A stretch of 64,000 bases of DNA, from positions 34,557,405-34,621,404 of the forward strand of contig ML660201.1 in assembly GCA_007570785.1 (NCBI GenBank), given 5' to 3'. Shown here piece after piece: positions 22,891 to 34,109 of the stretch. The position numbers and the translations under genes were made by a program. The notes under the pieces were generated by a model. That model was not told the origin of the DNA. It saw only the letters and a list, made by a program, of their open reading frames with translations, and ran no database searches. Position 1 is the stretch's first letter, and every line of letters begins with the position of its first letter. The stretch is from Antilocapra americana (taxonomy: Eukaryota > Chordata > Mammalia > Artiodactyla > Antilocapridae).

Positions 22891-23494
22891 AGAGTCTGAA
22901 AAATCACTTTTCTTTTTCCCTCATATCAGCACCCTTTCCAGTACTCTCTTTGCTTCTGTGCAGGACATGCAGGCTTGAAGCCTGGCACTATCTTGGTCTT
23001 TCCTGAATGTATCATACGAGCACTTGGAGATACCTGCTGGGAGGTAGGCACTGTGCCAAGCAATTCAGATATTAGGTGAATTGAAGAGACACAGCTCTGC
23101 ACCTGCTCTCGTCTAGCCAGCCCTCCTTTTCATGTCCCACAGCTTGTCATTAACTCCCAGAGACCCTTCCTTCCTTCTATACATCACTCAGATCCATCTC
23201 TCTCTTTTTTTAAAACCTGCTCCATGCTGTCAAAATCCACATCCTGACACCTTGTTTCTCATTACATCAATTTTATCCAACTCGATGGATGTGATTGTCT
23301 CCAAACTGATCAAACGCCTTTAATCTCCGCTTGATCTTCCCCGCCTAGTCTCTCCAGAATATCCCTACACCACCAGCCTTAACCACCAGTGTTGTCACTG
23401 TCACCCCTGCAGAAATGTTCCAGTGAAGATACCAGCCCTCTGAAAAACAAAATTCAAACTCCAGAGCTGGGAAGGCTGGACAGACAGGACAGGT
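22891..23494. other. Unassigned sequence, perhaps L2-like at 23015-23110
   Basis: 'gaggtaggcactgtgccaag' weakly resembles an antisense L2 3' end. The rest is pyrimidine-rich and unrecognised. Confidence 0.4.
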
Positions 23495-23640
23495 TTTAAT
23501 TCCTGCTTTGCCATTTCCAGGCTTGGTGCCCCCAAGCAAATCATTTATCCTCACTGGGGTTGTTTCTCATCTAAAATACTAGGATCAAAATTGCAAAGGA
23601 GCTCACGAGGCTGACAGGAAGGACACTGGCAGATGCTAGG
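23495..23640 (+). mobile_element. MIR SINE relic
   Basis: 'taattcctgctttgccattt', 'aagcaaatcatttatcctca' and 'gttgtttctcatctaaaata' are in sense MIR order. Confidence 0.55.
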
Positions 23641-23719
23641 ACCAGCGTCACCCCTGCCACACGCTGTGCAAGCCAATGCTCGGGAAGTACCCTGCGAGCC
23701 AGGCACTGCGACTCCTGCT

Positions 23720-23895
23720 TACTGTCCAGTGTCTCGTAGTTGTGCCTCTGCACACTCGCCGTGGGACACCGGGCAGGTTTCTTAACCGTTCTGTGGCTTG
23801 GGCGGTCTTTCTATTTTCAAAACGGAGCAGCAGCTGTGACAGCGCATGAGTGACAGTGCTCGCACAGAGCAGGTTCTCACTAACGGTCCTCTGAC
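23720..23895 (+). mobile_element. Possible second MIR relic
   Basis: 'gggcaggtttcttaaccgtt', 'ctgtggcttgggcggtcttt' and 'cgcacagagcaggttctcac' loosely follow sense MIR. It has unusually many CpGs for an old repeat. Confidence 0.4.
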
Positions 23896-24399
23896 TCTTA
23901 CTCGGCATCACTCATTGCAAATCCTGGACAGGGATCATGAAACTATGTACGTCCCAAGCGTGCCCATCTCCTAGTTCCTCAGCCTGGGCTGATGAGCCGC
24001 TAGCAAACACCAACTGGGTCCTCTATTTCCCGTGTTTTCCCAACAGTAGCAAACAGCACATAGAAAGCACAAGAAACCCTCGTTCAGCGAATGACAATGA
24101 ATGAATCACCCAGGGATGACATTATCCATAAAGGTGCACACTCTTAACTTGAAAATGTGATTCAGAAGTTTCTGAGAGTGAACTTCTGTGGTTTATATCA
24201 TACTTTCATTCCTTTCTTCCAGCCGGATAACTGTAGTGATAAAGATTGTCTAAATTTATCCAAGACAATAAATATTCTTCTTCTCATCCCACTCCCAGAT
24301 AAAATTAGCATTTTAGAAGGAACAGAAACCTATAGGGAGAAAAAGAAAACCCTCAATTTTGTCCCAGGGAAGCCTTGAAAAGATTTATTTAAATTCTCC

Positions 24400-24800
24400 T
24401 TGAATTCAATACATAATCAGAGATTATATATGGGTTAATGAGTGCCAGGAGTAAAACTAATTAAGATTCTGCCTCTTTTGCAGAAAATAAAATGGATTCA
24501 ACATAATTGTCTTCCAAATCTTTTATAATTACTAAATGCAAATATTTATGAATTATACAGACAACATTCAGTATCATTTAAAATAGCAGAGAGCTGTTGC
24601 TGCAACAAAGGATATCGGGGAATAGAACATCAAAAGCTTCTCACAGATCATTTGCTCACCACGTTTACGTGAGAAACAATTGGAGAATGATCTGTGTCCC
24701 TATTAGACTCGTCACACTGAAGTGGTACCAAGGGTCAAAACATTTGCATTACTTTTCAGCTAAATAGAAAATGCAATAAAAGGAAAATTTTGTCCAGAAA
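24400..24800. promoter_or_regulatory. Candidate conserved non-coding element
   Basis: This is an AT-rich but complex, repeat-free sequence with two POU-octamer words in opposite orientation (ATGCAAAT at 24536-24543, ATTTGCAT at 24742-24749). Several TAAT/ATTA homeodomain cores lie around 24520-24560. The composition resembles developmental enhancers, but conservation cannot be judged from one sequence. Confidence 0.25.
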
Positions 24801-25384
24801 ACAGAAAGGTAGGTAGATAGATAGTGGCAGGCATCTTTTGCTCTGGGTAACAGTTTTTCTTCAAATTAATGAAAAGAGCACTGTGTATGTTTCTTTCTTC
24901 TTTCCTCTTTCAGCATCTTTCGGAGAAAATATACCCTGCTGATATTTTCGACAGCAAATGTAAGGTTGACATATTTGTCAGGAATTCTTCAGCTTTCTTC
25001 CCCTATCATAAATTTTCATCACCCAAATTTAAAAATAAATTTCTCATACAAACCTCTCTTTGGACACCCAACATGTAAAACAGATCAGCAGAGCTTTAGG
25101 GTAGAAGCTCCCTTTAGGGCAGGAGTGTTGAGCTCTTCACCATCTCCCACCACAACCCCCAGGTCAGAAAGCCTCCCTGTGGAACCCTGAGATCCACAGA
25201 ACTCTGAATACCTCCAAACTAGATGGCTGTAGATCATTCCAAACTCTAAATTCTATTTTTCTAGGACATTCTGGTTGTCGAACACACAGGGTGTCATTTG
25301 GTGAAATTATAAATTGCACAGTTGAACTCTTATCCATTGGCAAATATCCTGTGCTTCAGCTCACAGTTGCTGGGTTGGAAGCCA

Positions 25385-25399
25385 CAGCCCTCTGCTGGC
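25385..25399 (-). promoter_or_regulatory. CTCF-like motif
   Basis: 'cagccctctgctggc' matches the antisense CTCF core at all but one position (an A where a pyrimidine is preferred). It lies in the repeat-poor block. Confidence 0.3.
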
Positions 25400-26814
25400 A
25401 TGTGTTTACTTTGCAGTCAGCTAACCTCTATAAATAATTTTTGTAATGACCAATTTTAAGCTATTACTCCCCCTTCATGAACTTATGCCAATGGGTTTCC
25501 TGACTCTCCAAAATAAACGTTTGCATTTACTCCTGTTTTTCAAATGTCATTTCATTAAACTTGGTTCTTGTTTCATCTTATTCAGGTCACTTCAGATTAT
25601 AATTCAACCACCTAATATATTCATTTACCCCCTAAGCTAATGTCATTTACAAAATTTATGAAAGCACCTTCTTTAAAGCAGAGCATCCCAGTTCCCATCT
25701 CATGCCCACAGAATCATAATCTCCAACATTAAATCCAAGCAGCTCTTTCTCCCCCATGTGTCCTTGACAACTCAAATGTTTGGGAACCACTTCTTGAGGT
25801 CTTAAGAAAAGACATGGGTGGCACTGCCTGGTCAGGACCAAGGACAGAGACCATCTGAACTCTGGTAGCATTAAACCCACAGTTTATGTTTGGCTCCACC
25901 AAGTAATTCGCTGACTCTGTAACCCAAACTGACAACAAGAATTTCTTGAGTGATTTTTCCAAATACCTTACTTATATCCAGATATATCCATTCAAATGTA
26001 CTATTTTAAAGTCCAACCTTAAATTTTTAAAGAGGCAGTAAAGTTTGTGCTTCTAGTTTACCTGCTTCCTTCTCTATGTGCTCATAAATCATCTAGCTAC
26101 TGGATTATATACAGTTTGCCACTTGATTGACATGAAGCCCCTGAATCTATAAGTCATACTATCTACTTAACCCTCTCATCACTTAAAAAAAAAGCATCAC
26201 CAATATCCAAACAGAGAAACTCACTTACTGCCTTGCACAAAAGTGCACCCCATCTAGATTACACACACACTCATCTAAATTTCTGCCATTTCACTTCTCT
26301 GTAGATGTCACATCCTTAGCAGTGATGTTTTTACATTTCTAGACAGATGGTCACTCTTCTTTACAGAGAAAATGGTAAAAAGTAGAGGAGCTAAATATGG
26401 GAAAGCTTTTGCAGATGGTAACTCCAATATTATTACTAAATTTGTGGTGTTAACATTTTCTCATCCTTCCAAACCCGGGAATCTGCTTCTTCTGGGGGTA
26501 ATAGTGCCAGCAGTAGTGATAAGGTAGTGGTGATAAATTTCCTTTAATATTTAAAGTCCTTCTCATTATCTTGCACAATTTTCATAATTGGTGCAGGCAA
26601 TGATTCTATAGAGTAGTTAATTAAAAAAAGAGCAGAAGGAAATATTACTATGTGAGCCTTACTCGACTATTACCTACTAGTCTCGATGCTACATAAAAGC
26701 AAAGACGGTCTTACTCACGGCTCTATTATGAGTCTTAGACATTACATGGCACTGAGTGGGGTTCAAATAATACTTAAATTAATAAGTAAATAAATGATGA
26801 CATGACTATGAAGC

Positions 26815-26995
26815 AGCTCACCTTGTTAAACCCTTATAATAGGCCCTGGAGTTAGCTATCATTTCCTATGTTCTAGATGAGGAAAATGAGGTTCAGAAAG
26901 GTTAAGTGACTTGCCTAAGATCACAGACAGAAATCAATGTACCAGCAACAATCAAAGCCCATGTATTTCAGCTGCCAGGTCTTGAACACACATCA
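26815..26995 (-). mobile_element. MIR SINE relic
   Basis: A clear antisense MIR: 'gatgaggaaaatgaggttca', 'gaaaggttaagtgacttgcc', 'taagatcacagacag', then 'caaagcccatgtatttcagc'. It is one of the best preserved MIR copies here. Confidence 0.8.
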
Positions 26996-27187
26996 TTTGT
27001 CTCTAAGCCATGGTTTCAAGAGACCTGAATTCACTTTGCTCTTCAGTCACCTAACAGCTGTAGTTCCTGGGAAAGTCTCAGAAATTTCCAGAGTCTTAAT
27101 ATCCACACTCAAAAGAAAGGAAAAAAAAAGTTGCTGGCTCTGCTTATCTTTTTTAACACTCAAAGTAGAAAACGTTAAACATGAGAA

Positions 27188-27225
27188 ATTATTATTATTG
27201 TTGTTATTGTTATTATTATCACTAT
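27188..27225. repeat. (ATT)n/(GTT)n microsatellite
   Basis: An imperfect run of ATT and GTT trinucleotides. Confidence 0.8.
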
Positions 27226-27700
27226 CTCTCTGATCTTCAGGAGAAAACAGCTAAATATCTAAACATCATGGAGTGGATATTTCCTCCTGTTACACAGAGG
27301 CTGTGCAAAGGGAAATTTTTTTTTAAATTGAAGCATTGGATAGCTACAAAACAAGTAATAATTATGTGAAATGATGCTGGCTTCCTATATTTTAAGTACA
27401 CAGCTGTATTACTTTGGATGGTATGAAAACCAAAAGTTGTATGTGCTACCAAGAAGATGAGTGAAACATGAATAGCGTAGAGATTTCTGTGTCATACTCA
27501 GTACTGTCCAGTCTTCATATTCAGGGAACTGTTTGGAACTGCTGACAGTCAACAGTCACTTTCCTTAAGAATCCCTCAGATAATGGCTCTGGCTCTCCAT
27601 GAAACTTTGTCTTTTTCCTTGTTTAGCAAGTGGGTGAAGGTATAGAGCAAGTTTTAGAATCAAATGACTGAAAGAGACAGGTTTCAGAAAATAGAATCAG
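27226..27700. other. Unassigned sequence
   Basis: No gene or repeat was recognised. Confidence 0.5.
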
Positions 27701-27702
27701 TA

Positions 27703-28240
27703 TAGAGCCATCCCTCCATATCCAAGGGGGACTGATTGCAAGACACCTTTCTCCAGGCTCCCACACCAAATCCATGGATGCTTGAGTCCCTTGTATAAAA
27801 TGGCACAGTCTTTGCATATAACCTATGCTCCTGTATACTTTAAATCATACCAAAATTATTGATAATATCTAACACAATGTAAATATGGACTTCCCAGGTG
27901 GCTCAATGGTAGAGTCTGCCTGACAATGCATCCTGGGTTGGGAAGACCACATGAAGAAGGAAATGACAACCCACTCCATTATTCTTGCCTGGGAAATCCC
28001 ATGGACAGAGAAGCCTGGTGGGCTAAAGTCCATGGGGTCGCAAAGAGTTGGACACGACTTAGCAGCTAAACAACAACACGATGTAGAAACTATGTAAACA
28101 GTTGTAAATACCATGCAAATACTATTTAAATAGTTACCTGCACATGACAAATTCAAGTTCGGATTACTGGAACTCTCTGAACTTTTTTTTTTTCAAATAT
28201 ACTGAACCAAGATTGGTTGAACCCATAGTCTATTCAATGA
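27703..28240 (+). mobile_element. MER2 DNA transposon relic, split by Bov-tA
   Basis: The left part reads 'catccctccatatccaaggg', 'ccaaatccatggatgcttga', 'gagtcccttgtataaaatgg', 'cagtctttgcatataaccta' and 'tgtatactttaaatcat'. The right part resumes with 'actatgtaaacagttgtaaa' and ends 'gattggttgaacccatag'. Order and orientation match MER2, a Tigger-related TcMar element with the family's imperfect terminal inverted repeats. Confidence 0.85.
27885..28074 (+). mobile_element. Bov-tA SINE inserted in MER2
   Basis: It has the head 'ggacttcccaggtggctcaa', the body 'cccactccattattcttgcc' and an (aac)n tail. The duplication aacacaatgtaaat / aacacgatgtagaa (11-12 of 14) lies at 27871-27884 and 28075-28088. 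The middle of the head is shortened, and the box-B region reads 'catcctgggttggg'. Confidence 0.93.
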
Positions 28241-28249
28241 ATTTGAAGG

Positions 28250-28875
28250 AGTCTAATGTGCCAAGCAAGGCAGGGAGAGCTACACAGTGAGTCTGGAGAT
28301 GCAGCCAGGGTCTGGATAAATTTGGGTCCTATAGGCCACACACAACATGCTGGATTTTATTTGCAATGAAATGGAAAGCCACTGGGAGGTTCAAGTATAA
28401 GCGACATATTTTGATTTTGTTTTTTAAATAATTAATCTAGCTGTTTAGCAGAGAACATAATTGGGACAGGGCAAACTAAAGCTGAGAGAAGAAATAAGAG
28501 GTCACTGTAATGGTCCAGCTAAGACAGAGGGGCGTCATGGTCTGTGCTGACATGTGGGAGGTGAGACACCATCAGAATCATGTATAGGTTGAAGGCATGA
28601 AGGAATCTGCTGATGGACAAAATGTGAAGTGTGACTAGAAGCAAAGATGTCTGTAAGATTTTTGGGTAAGGTAATTGGATAAAAGGGAATATAGTTACAG
28701 AAATAGGGGTAGCAGGGATTTTATTTTATATTATAAATATTTTATTTTATAAAGATTAATGCTAAGATGCTTATTATAACTCAAGGCAGAGATTTCAGAT
28801 GGCAGTTGGATATATAAGTCCAGATTTCAGAAGAGAGGTATGAACTGGGATATATATTTGGCAATCTGATGAGAC
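28250..28875 (-). mobile_element. L2 LINE relic
   Basis: Antisense L2 in order: 'tgctggattttatttgcaat', 'gaaagccactgggaggttca', 'ctagctgtttagcagagaac', 'gtcactgtaatggtccagct', 'gaaggaatctgctgatggac' and 'agatggcagttggatatata'. No open frame survives. Confidence 0.75.
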
Positions 28876-29039
28876 TAGCTCTTCATCCTTAATTCATAAA
28901 TCCCCAGGATGGCTTAATTCTCATTCTTTGAGTGTGCTTCTTAGTATTTTCACCAAATCTACAAGTTATTCCACAATCTTGAAATACATTTTCCACCTGT
29001 GTCCCCTTCCAATTATGAAAATAAGTTTCTGTCACTTGC

Positions 29040-29175
29040 AACCAAAGACCCTGATGCATATAAATACTATCATTATCCCCATTCTGCAAATATGGACAGT
29101 GAAGTTCACAGACATTAGGAAACTTGACCAAAATCAAGAAGACAGTCACAAAGAGCTGGGACTTAAAGCCAGGTG
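29040..29175 (-). mobile_element. MIR SINE relic
   Basis: 'actatcattatccccattct', 'gcaaatatggacagtgaagt', 'aacttgaccaaaatcaagaa' and 'gagctgggacttaaagccag' are in antisense MIR order. Confidence 0.7.
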
Positions 29176-30469
29176 TGTTTGTAAGATAGCCACCCCTCTA
29201 CAGTCAGACTATTACACAGATACTGCCTCCATGGTCTCTTTAGCAAGACATCTTCAAAGGCCTGGAGCCAACAGTGATGTTCAAAGTGACTTCCTGGTGG
29301 TGAGGAGGGGCTGGAGAGAGGCACAGCTTCAAATAGAATAGAGCATCTCTCTGGGAGAGCCAGCAGTTGCCAACCTGAAACTTCAGGAGGCATTTCAAAG
29401 CCACAGGGAGGGGGCTCTTCCTCCTTTGGTACCACACTGTGATTTGACACTGAGCCTCTGTCACAAAGTACAAGCAACTCAACTTTGGGGTTAAGTTTCC
29501 TAACAGAATTATTAGGAAAGGGGAAAGCTACTTTTCTGTGGCCAGGTAGAGATACCCGATTCACATTCAAACAGCCAGAAGTGGTTTTACTCTCTTGCCA
29601 GGAGAATCTGAAAAAAGTCATCTCCAGGAAGCATTAATAGAGGATGTAGTCCTATGGATTCCTTATGGAGAGCCAGCCTTTCATCAGGTTACCATATAGA
29701 ACAAGGAGAAAGGTGCTTCTCTTGTTCATGTGTGTCCTCCTCAGGGCCCAGCACAGTGCCAGGTACTCGGCAGTTTAATGTGTGTAAGCTGAAGGAAAAC
29801 ATGGAAAATACTTGGAATTTCCTAATATAAAATAGAAGGTTTTAAAAATCCTTAGCATCATAAAACATGAATGGAAGGACAGTAAACGGTATCACAGGAA
29901 TTCCATTTGAGACTCTTAAAGAAGGAGGGGTAGATAGTAAAGTGCTTTCCTTCAGTGGTTCTAATGTCCAACTTCTTGGTTACCATCCGAGCTCAGCCAG
30001 AACCTAGCCAAGTCAGACTCCAGGAGTCAAACGGAGATTCTAGACATTGACAAGTGGCAGTCCAAACCAGGCGGGATCTTCGCGTCTCAGATGGGAAAGC
30101 GCACCAGGAGACCAGGAAACGGGGAGTGGGTTAGAGTCTTAGAGCAGCAGGAGAGCTGAGGGCTGCTCACCCACCAGGCGTAAGCAGGGACAGGGCTAGG
30201 ACACAGGTCCAGCCCCCACCTTAGTCTACACCTCAAAAGGCCTCGTGTGCTTCCTTAATGACTGTGTCATCACCATGGGCCGTGCACTCTCCGCTAGCCT
30301 GCAGGTCCAAGGAGGGACAAACCACAACCTGTAGCATGGAGCAGAACCAGCAGAGCTCTTGTTAGCTCAGCTGGATCCACTGACCTTCAATTTCCTCTTA
30401 CAGCTCACCTCTGGGTCGCAAGGCAGCCTGTTGTGCAGCACTTTTATGGCAATTGCTAACTGGTGCACT
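29176..30469. other. Repeat-poor sequence with a 152-codon minus-strand frame
   Basis: The longest open frame not explained by a repeat lies on the minus strand at 29163-29621. It has no recognisable domain, signal peptide or motif, and it overlaps other open frames on both strands. 30000-30350 is moderately GC-rich. Coding status is not supported. Confidence 0.4.
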
Positions 30470-30620
30470 CTCTAGGATGGCTATTATTATTAGTGCTCAT
30501 TTCTACAAATGAAGAAACTTGAAGCATGGAGAAGTTCCGAAATGGCCTAAGTTCTCACACGAAGTGTCAGAGCTGAGATTTGAACACAGGCAGCCTGACT
30601 GCAGAATCTGTGTTCTTCCT
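30470..30620 (-). mobile_element. MIR SINE relic
   Basis: 'attattagtgctcatttcta', 'aaatgaagaaacttgaagca', 'gagctgagatttgaacacag' and 'gcagcctgactgcagaatct' are in antisense MIR order. Confidence 0.78.
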
Positions 30621-30719
30621 TTTCCTATACATAAGCTCATAAGAAAGCCAAACCCTTCAAATTTAAAGTGTCAGCTGGTCTTTGTAAACACAACACATAG
30701 AACAGATCATCAAAAGGGA

Positions 30720-30895
30720 CTTACTATAGAGCACCAAGGAACTCTTACCAATATTCTGTAATAGCCTAAATAGGAAAAGAATCTAAAAACAGAATAAAGG
30801 TATATGTATAACTGAATCGCTTGGCTGTACATCTGAGACTAACACAACACTGTAAATCAACTATACTCCAATATAAAATAATTTTTGTGAAATAA
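30720..30895 (+). mobile_element. L1 LINE 3'-end fragment
   Basis: 'actatagagcaccaaggaac', 'accaatattctgtaatagcc', 'cttggctgtacatctgagac' and 'gtaaatcaactatactccaa' match artiodactyl L1 3' UTRs. It is related to the fragment at 22728-22890. Confidence 0.75.
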
Positions 30896-31524
30896 ACAAT
30901 ACGAAGCATGAAGAGTGAATAAGTGAAAACTGAGGACCTGACAGCACTCAATGTATTAAAATTCACACAAAAATCAGATTCTCCATGCCACGATAATGCC
31001 TCTTCGTGGATTCCTATCATACCTCCACCTCCAGTATTAAGAAGCCCGCCTCAGTCACCTGGCTGGATGCATTCACAACTTCGAGTGATGTGAAACGTTT
31101 ATAAGTGGAGGGAATGGTTTGCTTCAGGTGAAGCTGTGATGAGGAGGACTGGAGTCATCAGTGAGTCAGGCAACAGTGTGCCTGCTGAGGGCTTGAATCA
31201 TCCAACTGATCTGTCTGCATTGTGATCCAACTCCTGGCTAATCTCCAAATCTCCACCCAGTGCTGCATGAGCAAGGACTTGATAATCCATCACAAACATC
31301 AAATAACCTGGAATGTGCTGCTTAATCCACAAGAGGCTCAAGGCCAAAGTCAGAGGTTTCATTTCAGCAGGAAGCCCATGGAATTGTTAATTCTAGGAAG
31401 CCTCACAAAGTCTCCCTCACTGTCAAGGAAGATGAATAAAGATGATTCAGCTCATTCCTGGGAAGACATCTCAACTCCTGTGTGTTGATAGCAAACTCGT
31501 ACTCATCCGGATTCGCCTAACAAT
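30896..31524. other. Unassigned sequence
   Basis: No gene or repeat was recognised. An 88-codon frame at 31222-31488 lacks motifs. Confidence 0.5.
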
Positions 31525-31650
31525 CTATTTGTGCCTTTCTTCCCCGACTGTATGTTTCCTTACGATGAACACTTCTTTATCGACTTCTATTTCACCCACA
31601 GAACCTTGTATACAGTAGAGATTAATAAATGCTTGCTCAGTTAACAAATA
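31525..31650 (+). mobile_element. L2 LINE 3'-end fragment
   Basis: 'cacccacagaaccttgtata' followed by 'cagtagagattaataaatgc' matches the L2 3' terminus in sense. Confidence 0.45.
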
Positions 31651-31696
31651 CACGTACATGCAGAAAGGGAGTTAAGGTTTTAAAAGGGCACAATGA

Positions 31697-31830
31697 GGAC
31701 TTCCCTGGCAGTCCAGTGCTTAAAACTCTGCGCGTCTACTGCAGGGGACACAGGTTCAGTCAATCCCTGGTTGGGGAACCAAGATCCCACATGCTATGGA
31801 GTGCGGCCAAAACAAATAAAAAATTAAACA
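31697..31830 (+). mobile_element. CHR-type SINE with target duplication
   Basis: It has the head 'gacttccctggcagtccagt', then 'cgcgtctactgcaggggaca', 'aatccctggttggggaacca' and an A-rich tail. ggcacaatga / ggcataatga (9 of 10) flanks it at 31687-31696 and 31831-31840. Four bases duplicated in the box-B region (cagtcaat) are unusual. Confidence 0.92.
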
Positions 31831-31844
31831 GGCATAATGAATCA

Positions 31845-31920
31845 GGCCTCTTGTTTATCACTGTACCACCAGTGTCTACCACGATGCCTGGCCCTTGGTA
31901 GATGCTTAATAACTATGTGG
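31845..31920 (+). mobile_element. L2/MIR-type 3'-end scrap
   Basis: 'gtttatcactgtaccaccag', 'acgatgcctggcccttggta' and 'gatgcttaataactatg' fit an L2 3' end in sense, downstream of the CHR insertion. Confidence 0.5.
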
Positions 31921-32169
31921 TAATTAACGTCTGCCCTGGGAGGCACAGAACCTGACTTGAAGTTGATCTCTAGACTGCAATGTCTTGAAAAGACGCCCCA
32001 TTTTTCCTGCAAACCTAGCTGCCTAGAGCATCTGGGGGTCTTATTAATCAACTTCCTCTTGTTCTATTAGCTCCCCAGTTGCTTTCCATAAATTCTCTGC
32101 TTCCTTCACTTCACTGGAGTTCAAATCCATTGCTTACAACCAAAGAACCCTAACCAACAAATCAACACT

Positions 32170-32335
32170 TTCTTAAAATGTGGTCCACAGACCCTTTGCA
32201 TCTCTAATCCTTGGAGCTTACAGATACAGATCCATAGGCCTCATCTTAGAGCTTTGAATCAGCATTTCTGCAGACTTTGCCTATCCGACAAGCTTCTCAG
32301 GAGATTCTTTTGTGAGCTTCCAGAACAACAGGATG
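32170..32335 (-). mobile_element. MER5A-like DNA transposon relic
   Basis: 'aatgtggtccacagaccctt' and then 'tttgaatcagcatttctgca' with 'aagcttctcaggagattctt' give the MER5A order (hAT-Charlie). Orientation is assigned from the 'gtggtccacggacc'-type end. Confidence 0.65.
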
Positions 32336-32394
32336 TATAACACTAAAAGTGTACAACACTGGAAGTCTGACAAACAGCAGGTCCTCGCCTACAC

Positions 32395-32880
32395 CTGCAC
32401 ACCTTGACGCAAGATTCCTCATCACCTCTTTCAGTTACTCCATCCTCTCTCCTCCCAGCTCACCTGGCATTCAGGTCTTTTCCACCCCAGGACCTTCCGA
32501 CATGCTGTCCGCTGTCCCCTCCCTCCATCTGGAACCGCCCCCCCCCCCCCCGACTCAAAGTCTTTGCATGGCTGGCTCCTGCTCTTCATTCAGGTCAGCT
32601 CCAACGCCACCTCCTCAGAGAGCACATCTCATATCACCTGAACCACACTGCCCCTCAACCTTCACACTACCTTAGCATCTGGTCAGTTACCGTATCCTAA
32701 TTGATCATCACTTGCTTGGTCATTGGTTTTATTTAACCCTTACTTAGAATGCAAGTTGCATGACCACACGGATGAGCTTTTTCTTTTCTCTGCAGTGTGT
32801 CCTGTGCCTAGGACATTTACGTATCACACAGCAAGTTCTTCGTTCAAGTTCCAATTATTGCTGAATAAAGGAAATCAAGA
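32395..32880 (+). mobile_element. L2 LINE 3' end
   Basis: A long collinear sense L2: 'gcattcaggtcttttccacc', 'ctccatctggaaccgccc', 'attcaggtcagctccaacgc', 'cctcctcagagagcacatct', 'acttagaatgcaagttgcat' and 'cctgtgcctaggacatttac'. A run of 14 C at 32538-32551 interrupts it. Confidence 0.8.
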
Positions 32881-32941
32881 ATATTAAATAATCTCTGAAC
32901 ACTATGCTACACAGGACATTACTCTAAAACTAGCCTGGCAT

Positions 32942-33135
32942 GCTGCTGGGAAAGATTTGGGCAGGAGGAGAAGGGGATGACAGAGGATGAGCTGGCTGGA
33001 TGGCATCAGTGACTCAATGAACATGAGTCTGGGTAAACTCTAGGAGTTGATGATGGACAGGGAGGTCTGGCATGCTGCAGTCCATGGGGTTGCAAAAAGT
33101 CGGACACGACTGAGCAACCAAACTGAATTGAACTG
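32942..33135 (+). mobile_element. BovB LINE 3' end with target duplication
   Basis: It is sense 'gaggagaaggggatgacaga', 'ctggatggcatcagtgactc' and 'gtcggacacgactgagcaac', ending in aactga-type repeats. Flanks agcctggcat (32932-32941) and agcccgacat (33136-33145) match at 8 of 10. Confidence 0.92.
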
Positions 33136-33430
33136 AGCCCGACATTAACAAAACCAAATGTAACATTTACCTTTAGAAATCTGTCATCTCAGTTAATATT
33201 TCCCATATATCACATACTGCTCCCAAATTCGATCTCTATTGCCTAAAAGTGCAAAAAAAAAAAAAAACCCCACCCCAAAGTGTCTACTTTAAATTTTCTC
33301 AGCTAAGGCAAATGGGGCCTAAATTTCCTTAGAGCAACAAATGACCAAAAATTTCTATTCCTTGAAGCATCAGAGGAAAGCCAGCTAAAGTGATTTCCCT
33401 GCTCCCTCACACTTGATTTGAAAAGCACGC

Positions 33431-33444
33431 CTGCCCTCTAGTGG
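33431..33444 (-). promoter_or_regulatory. CTCF-like motif
   Basis: 'ctgccctctagtgg' fits the antisense 14-base CTCF core at every position. It is the best of the CTCF-like words noticed in the window. It stands in non-repeat sequence. Confidence 0.35.
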
Positions 33445-34109
33445 AAGGCTGTATTATTGCAGCTTGAACTCAGACTGTCAGACCCATTAGGCACAGAGCG
33501 TCCTGTTAGCCCTGAGACCAGATGAAGTAAGCAGATGAAAAGACCAAGACCTGCAACAAATGAATGAGTCTGCAACAAATTTCTGAGGGTTAAATTTCCC
33601 AAGACCCAGTAAGCAGATCACTCTGAATTCTGGCCAGAGAGACACTGAACAAACATACATCTTCCTGTAAAATCAACAAAGATGAGAGATAACTGGTCAC
33701 GTTAGGGCAATCTAAGACGCCATTAGGATTAAGTAACAGAGGGAAAAGTATGCAAGAAGGAAGTAAAGTTTCTCAGAAGAGGCACACAGTCAAGAAAGTG
33801 ACTAGCTGACCTCAGGGAACCCCAGTGGGGAACAGATTTCTCCTTGCTGCAACAGCAGGCAACAGATGCCTCGACGAGAAGTCAAGAAATCACTCACGGA
33901 CAGGCTCTAGGGCAACTCCAAGTTACAGATCTGGTTTGGCCCACACGCTGCTGAGTAAGCTATTAGCCACGAGAGGCGAGGGCTCTCCAAGTCGCTCCAG
34001 CATGTCGTCTCTCGTGTGCACACATGCACACTTCTGTGATGTCACTACTACGTGCACGCGTTCTATTAAGCACACTGGTGGATTTCTCACAGCCAGCCTG
34101 CTTCGTGCA

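Larger units (their letters stand above)
23896..26814. other. Repeat-poor block of 2.9 kb
   Basis: No SINE, LINE or LTR was recognised across this stretch, which stands out in a window this repeat-rich. It includes an AT-rich part with two octamer motifs (24.4-24.8 kb) and a CTCF-like motif at 25385-25399. Open frames are short (under 80 codons) and motif-free. Confidence 0.5.

Noticed and set aside
32349..32700. Proline-rich frames of 98-108 codons around the poly-C run.
   Set aside because: They lie in the sense L2 3' end. The proline-rich look comes from the pyrimidine-rich L2 3' end and the 14-C run.
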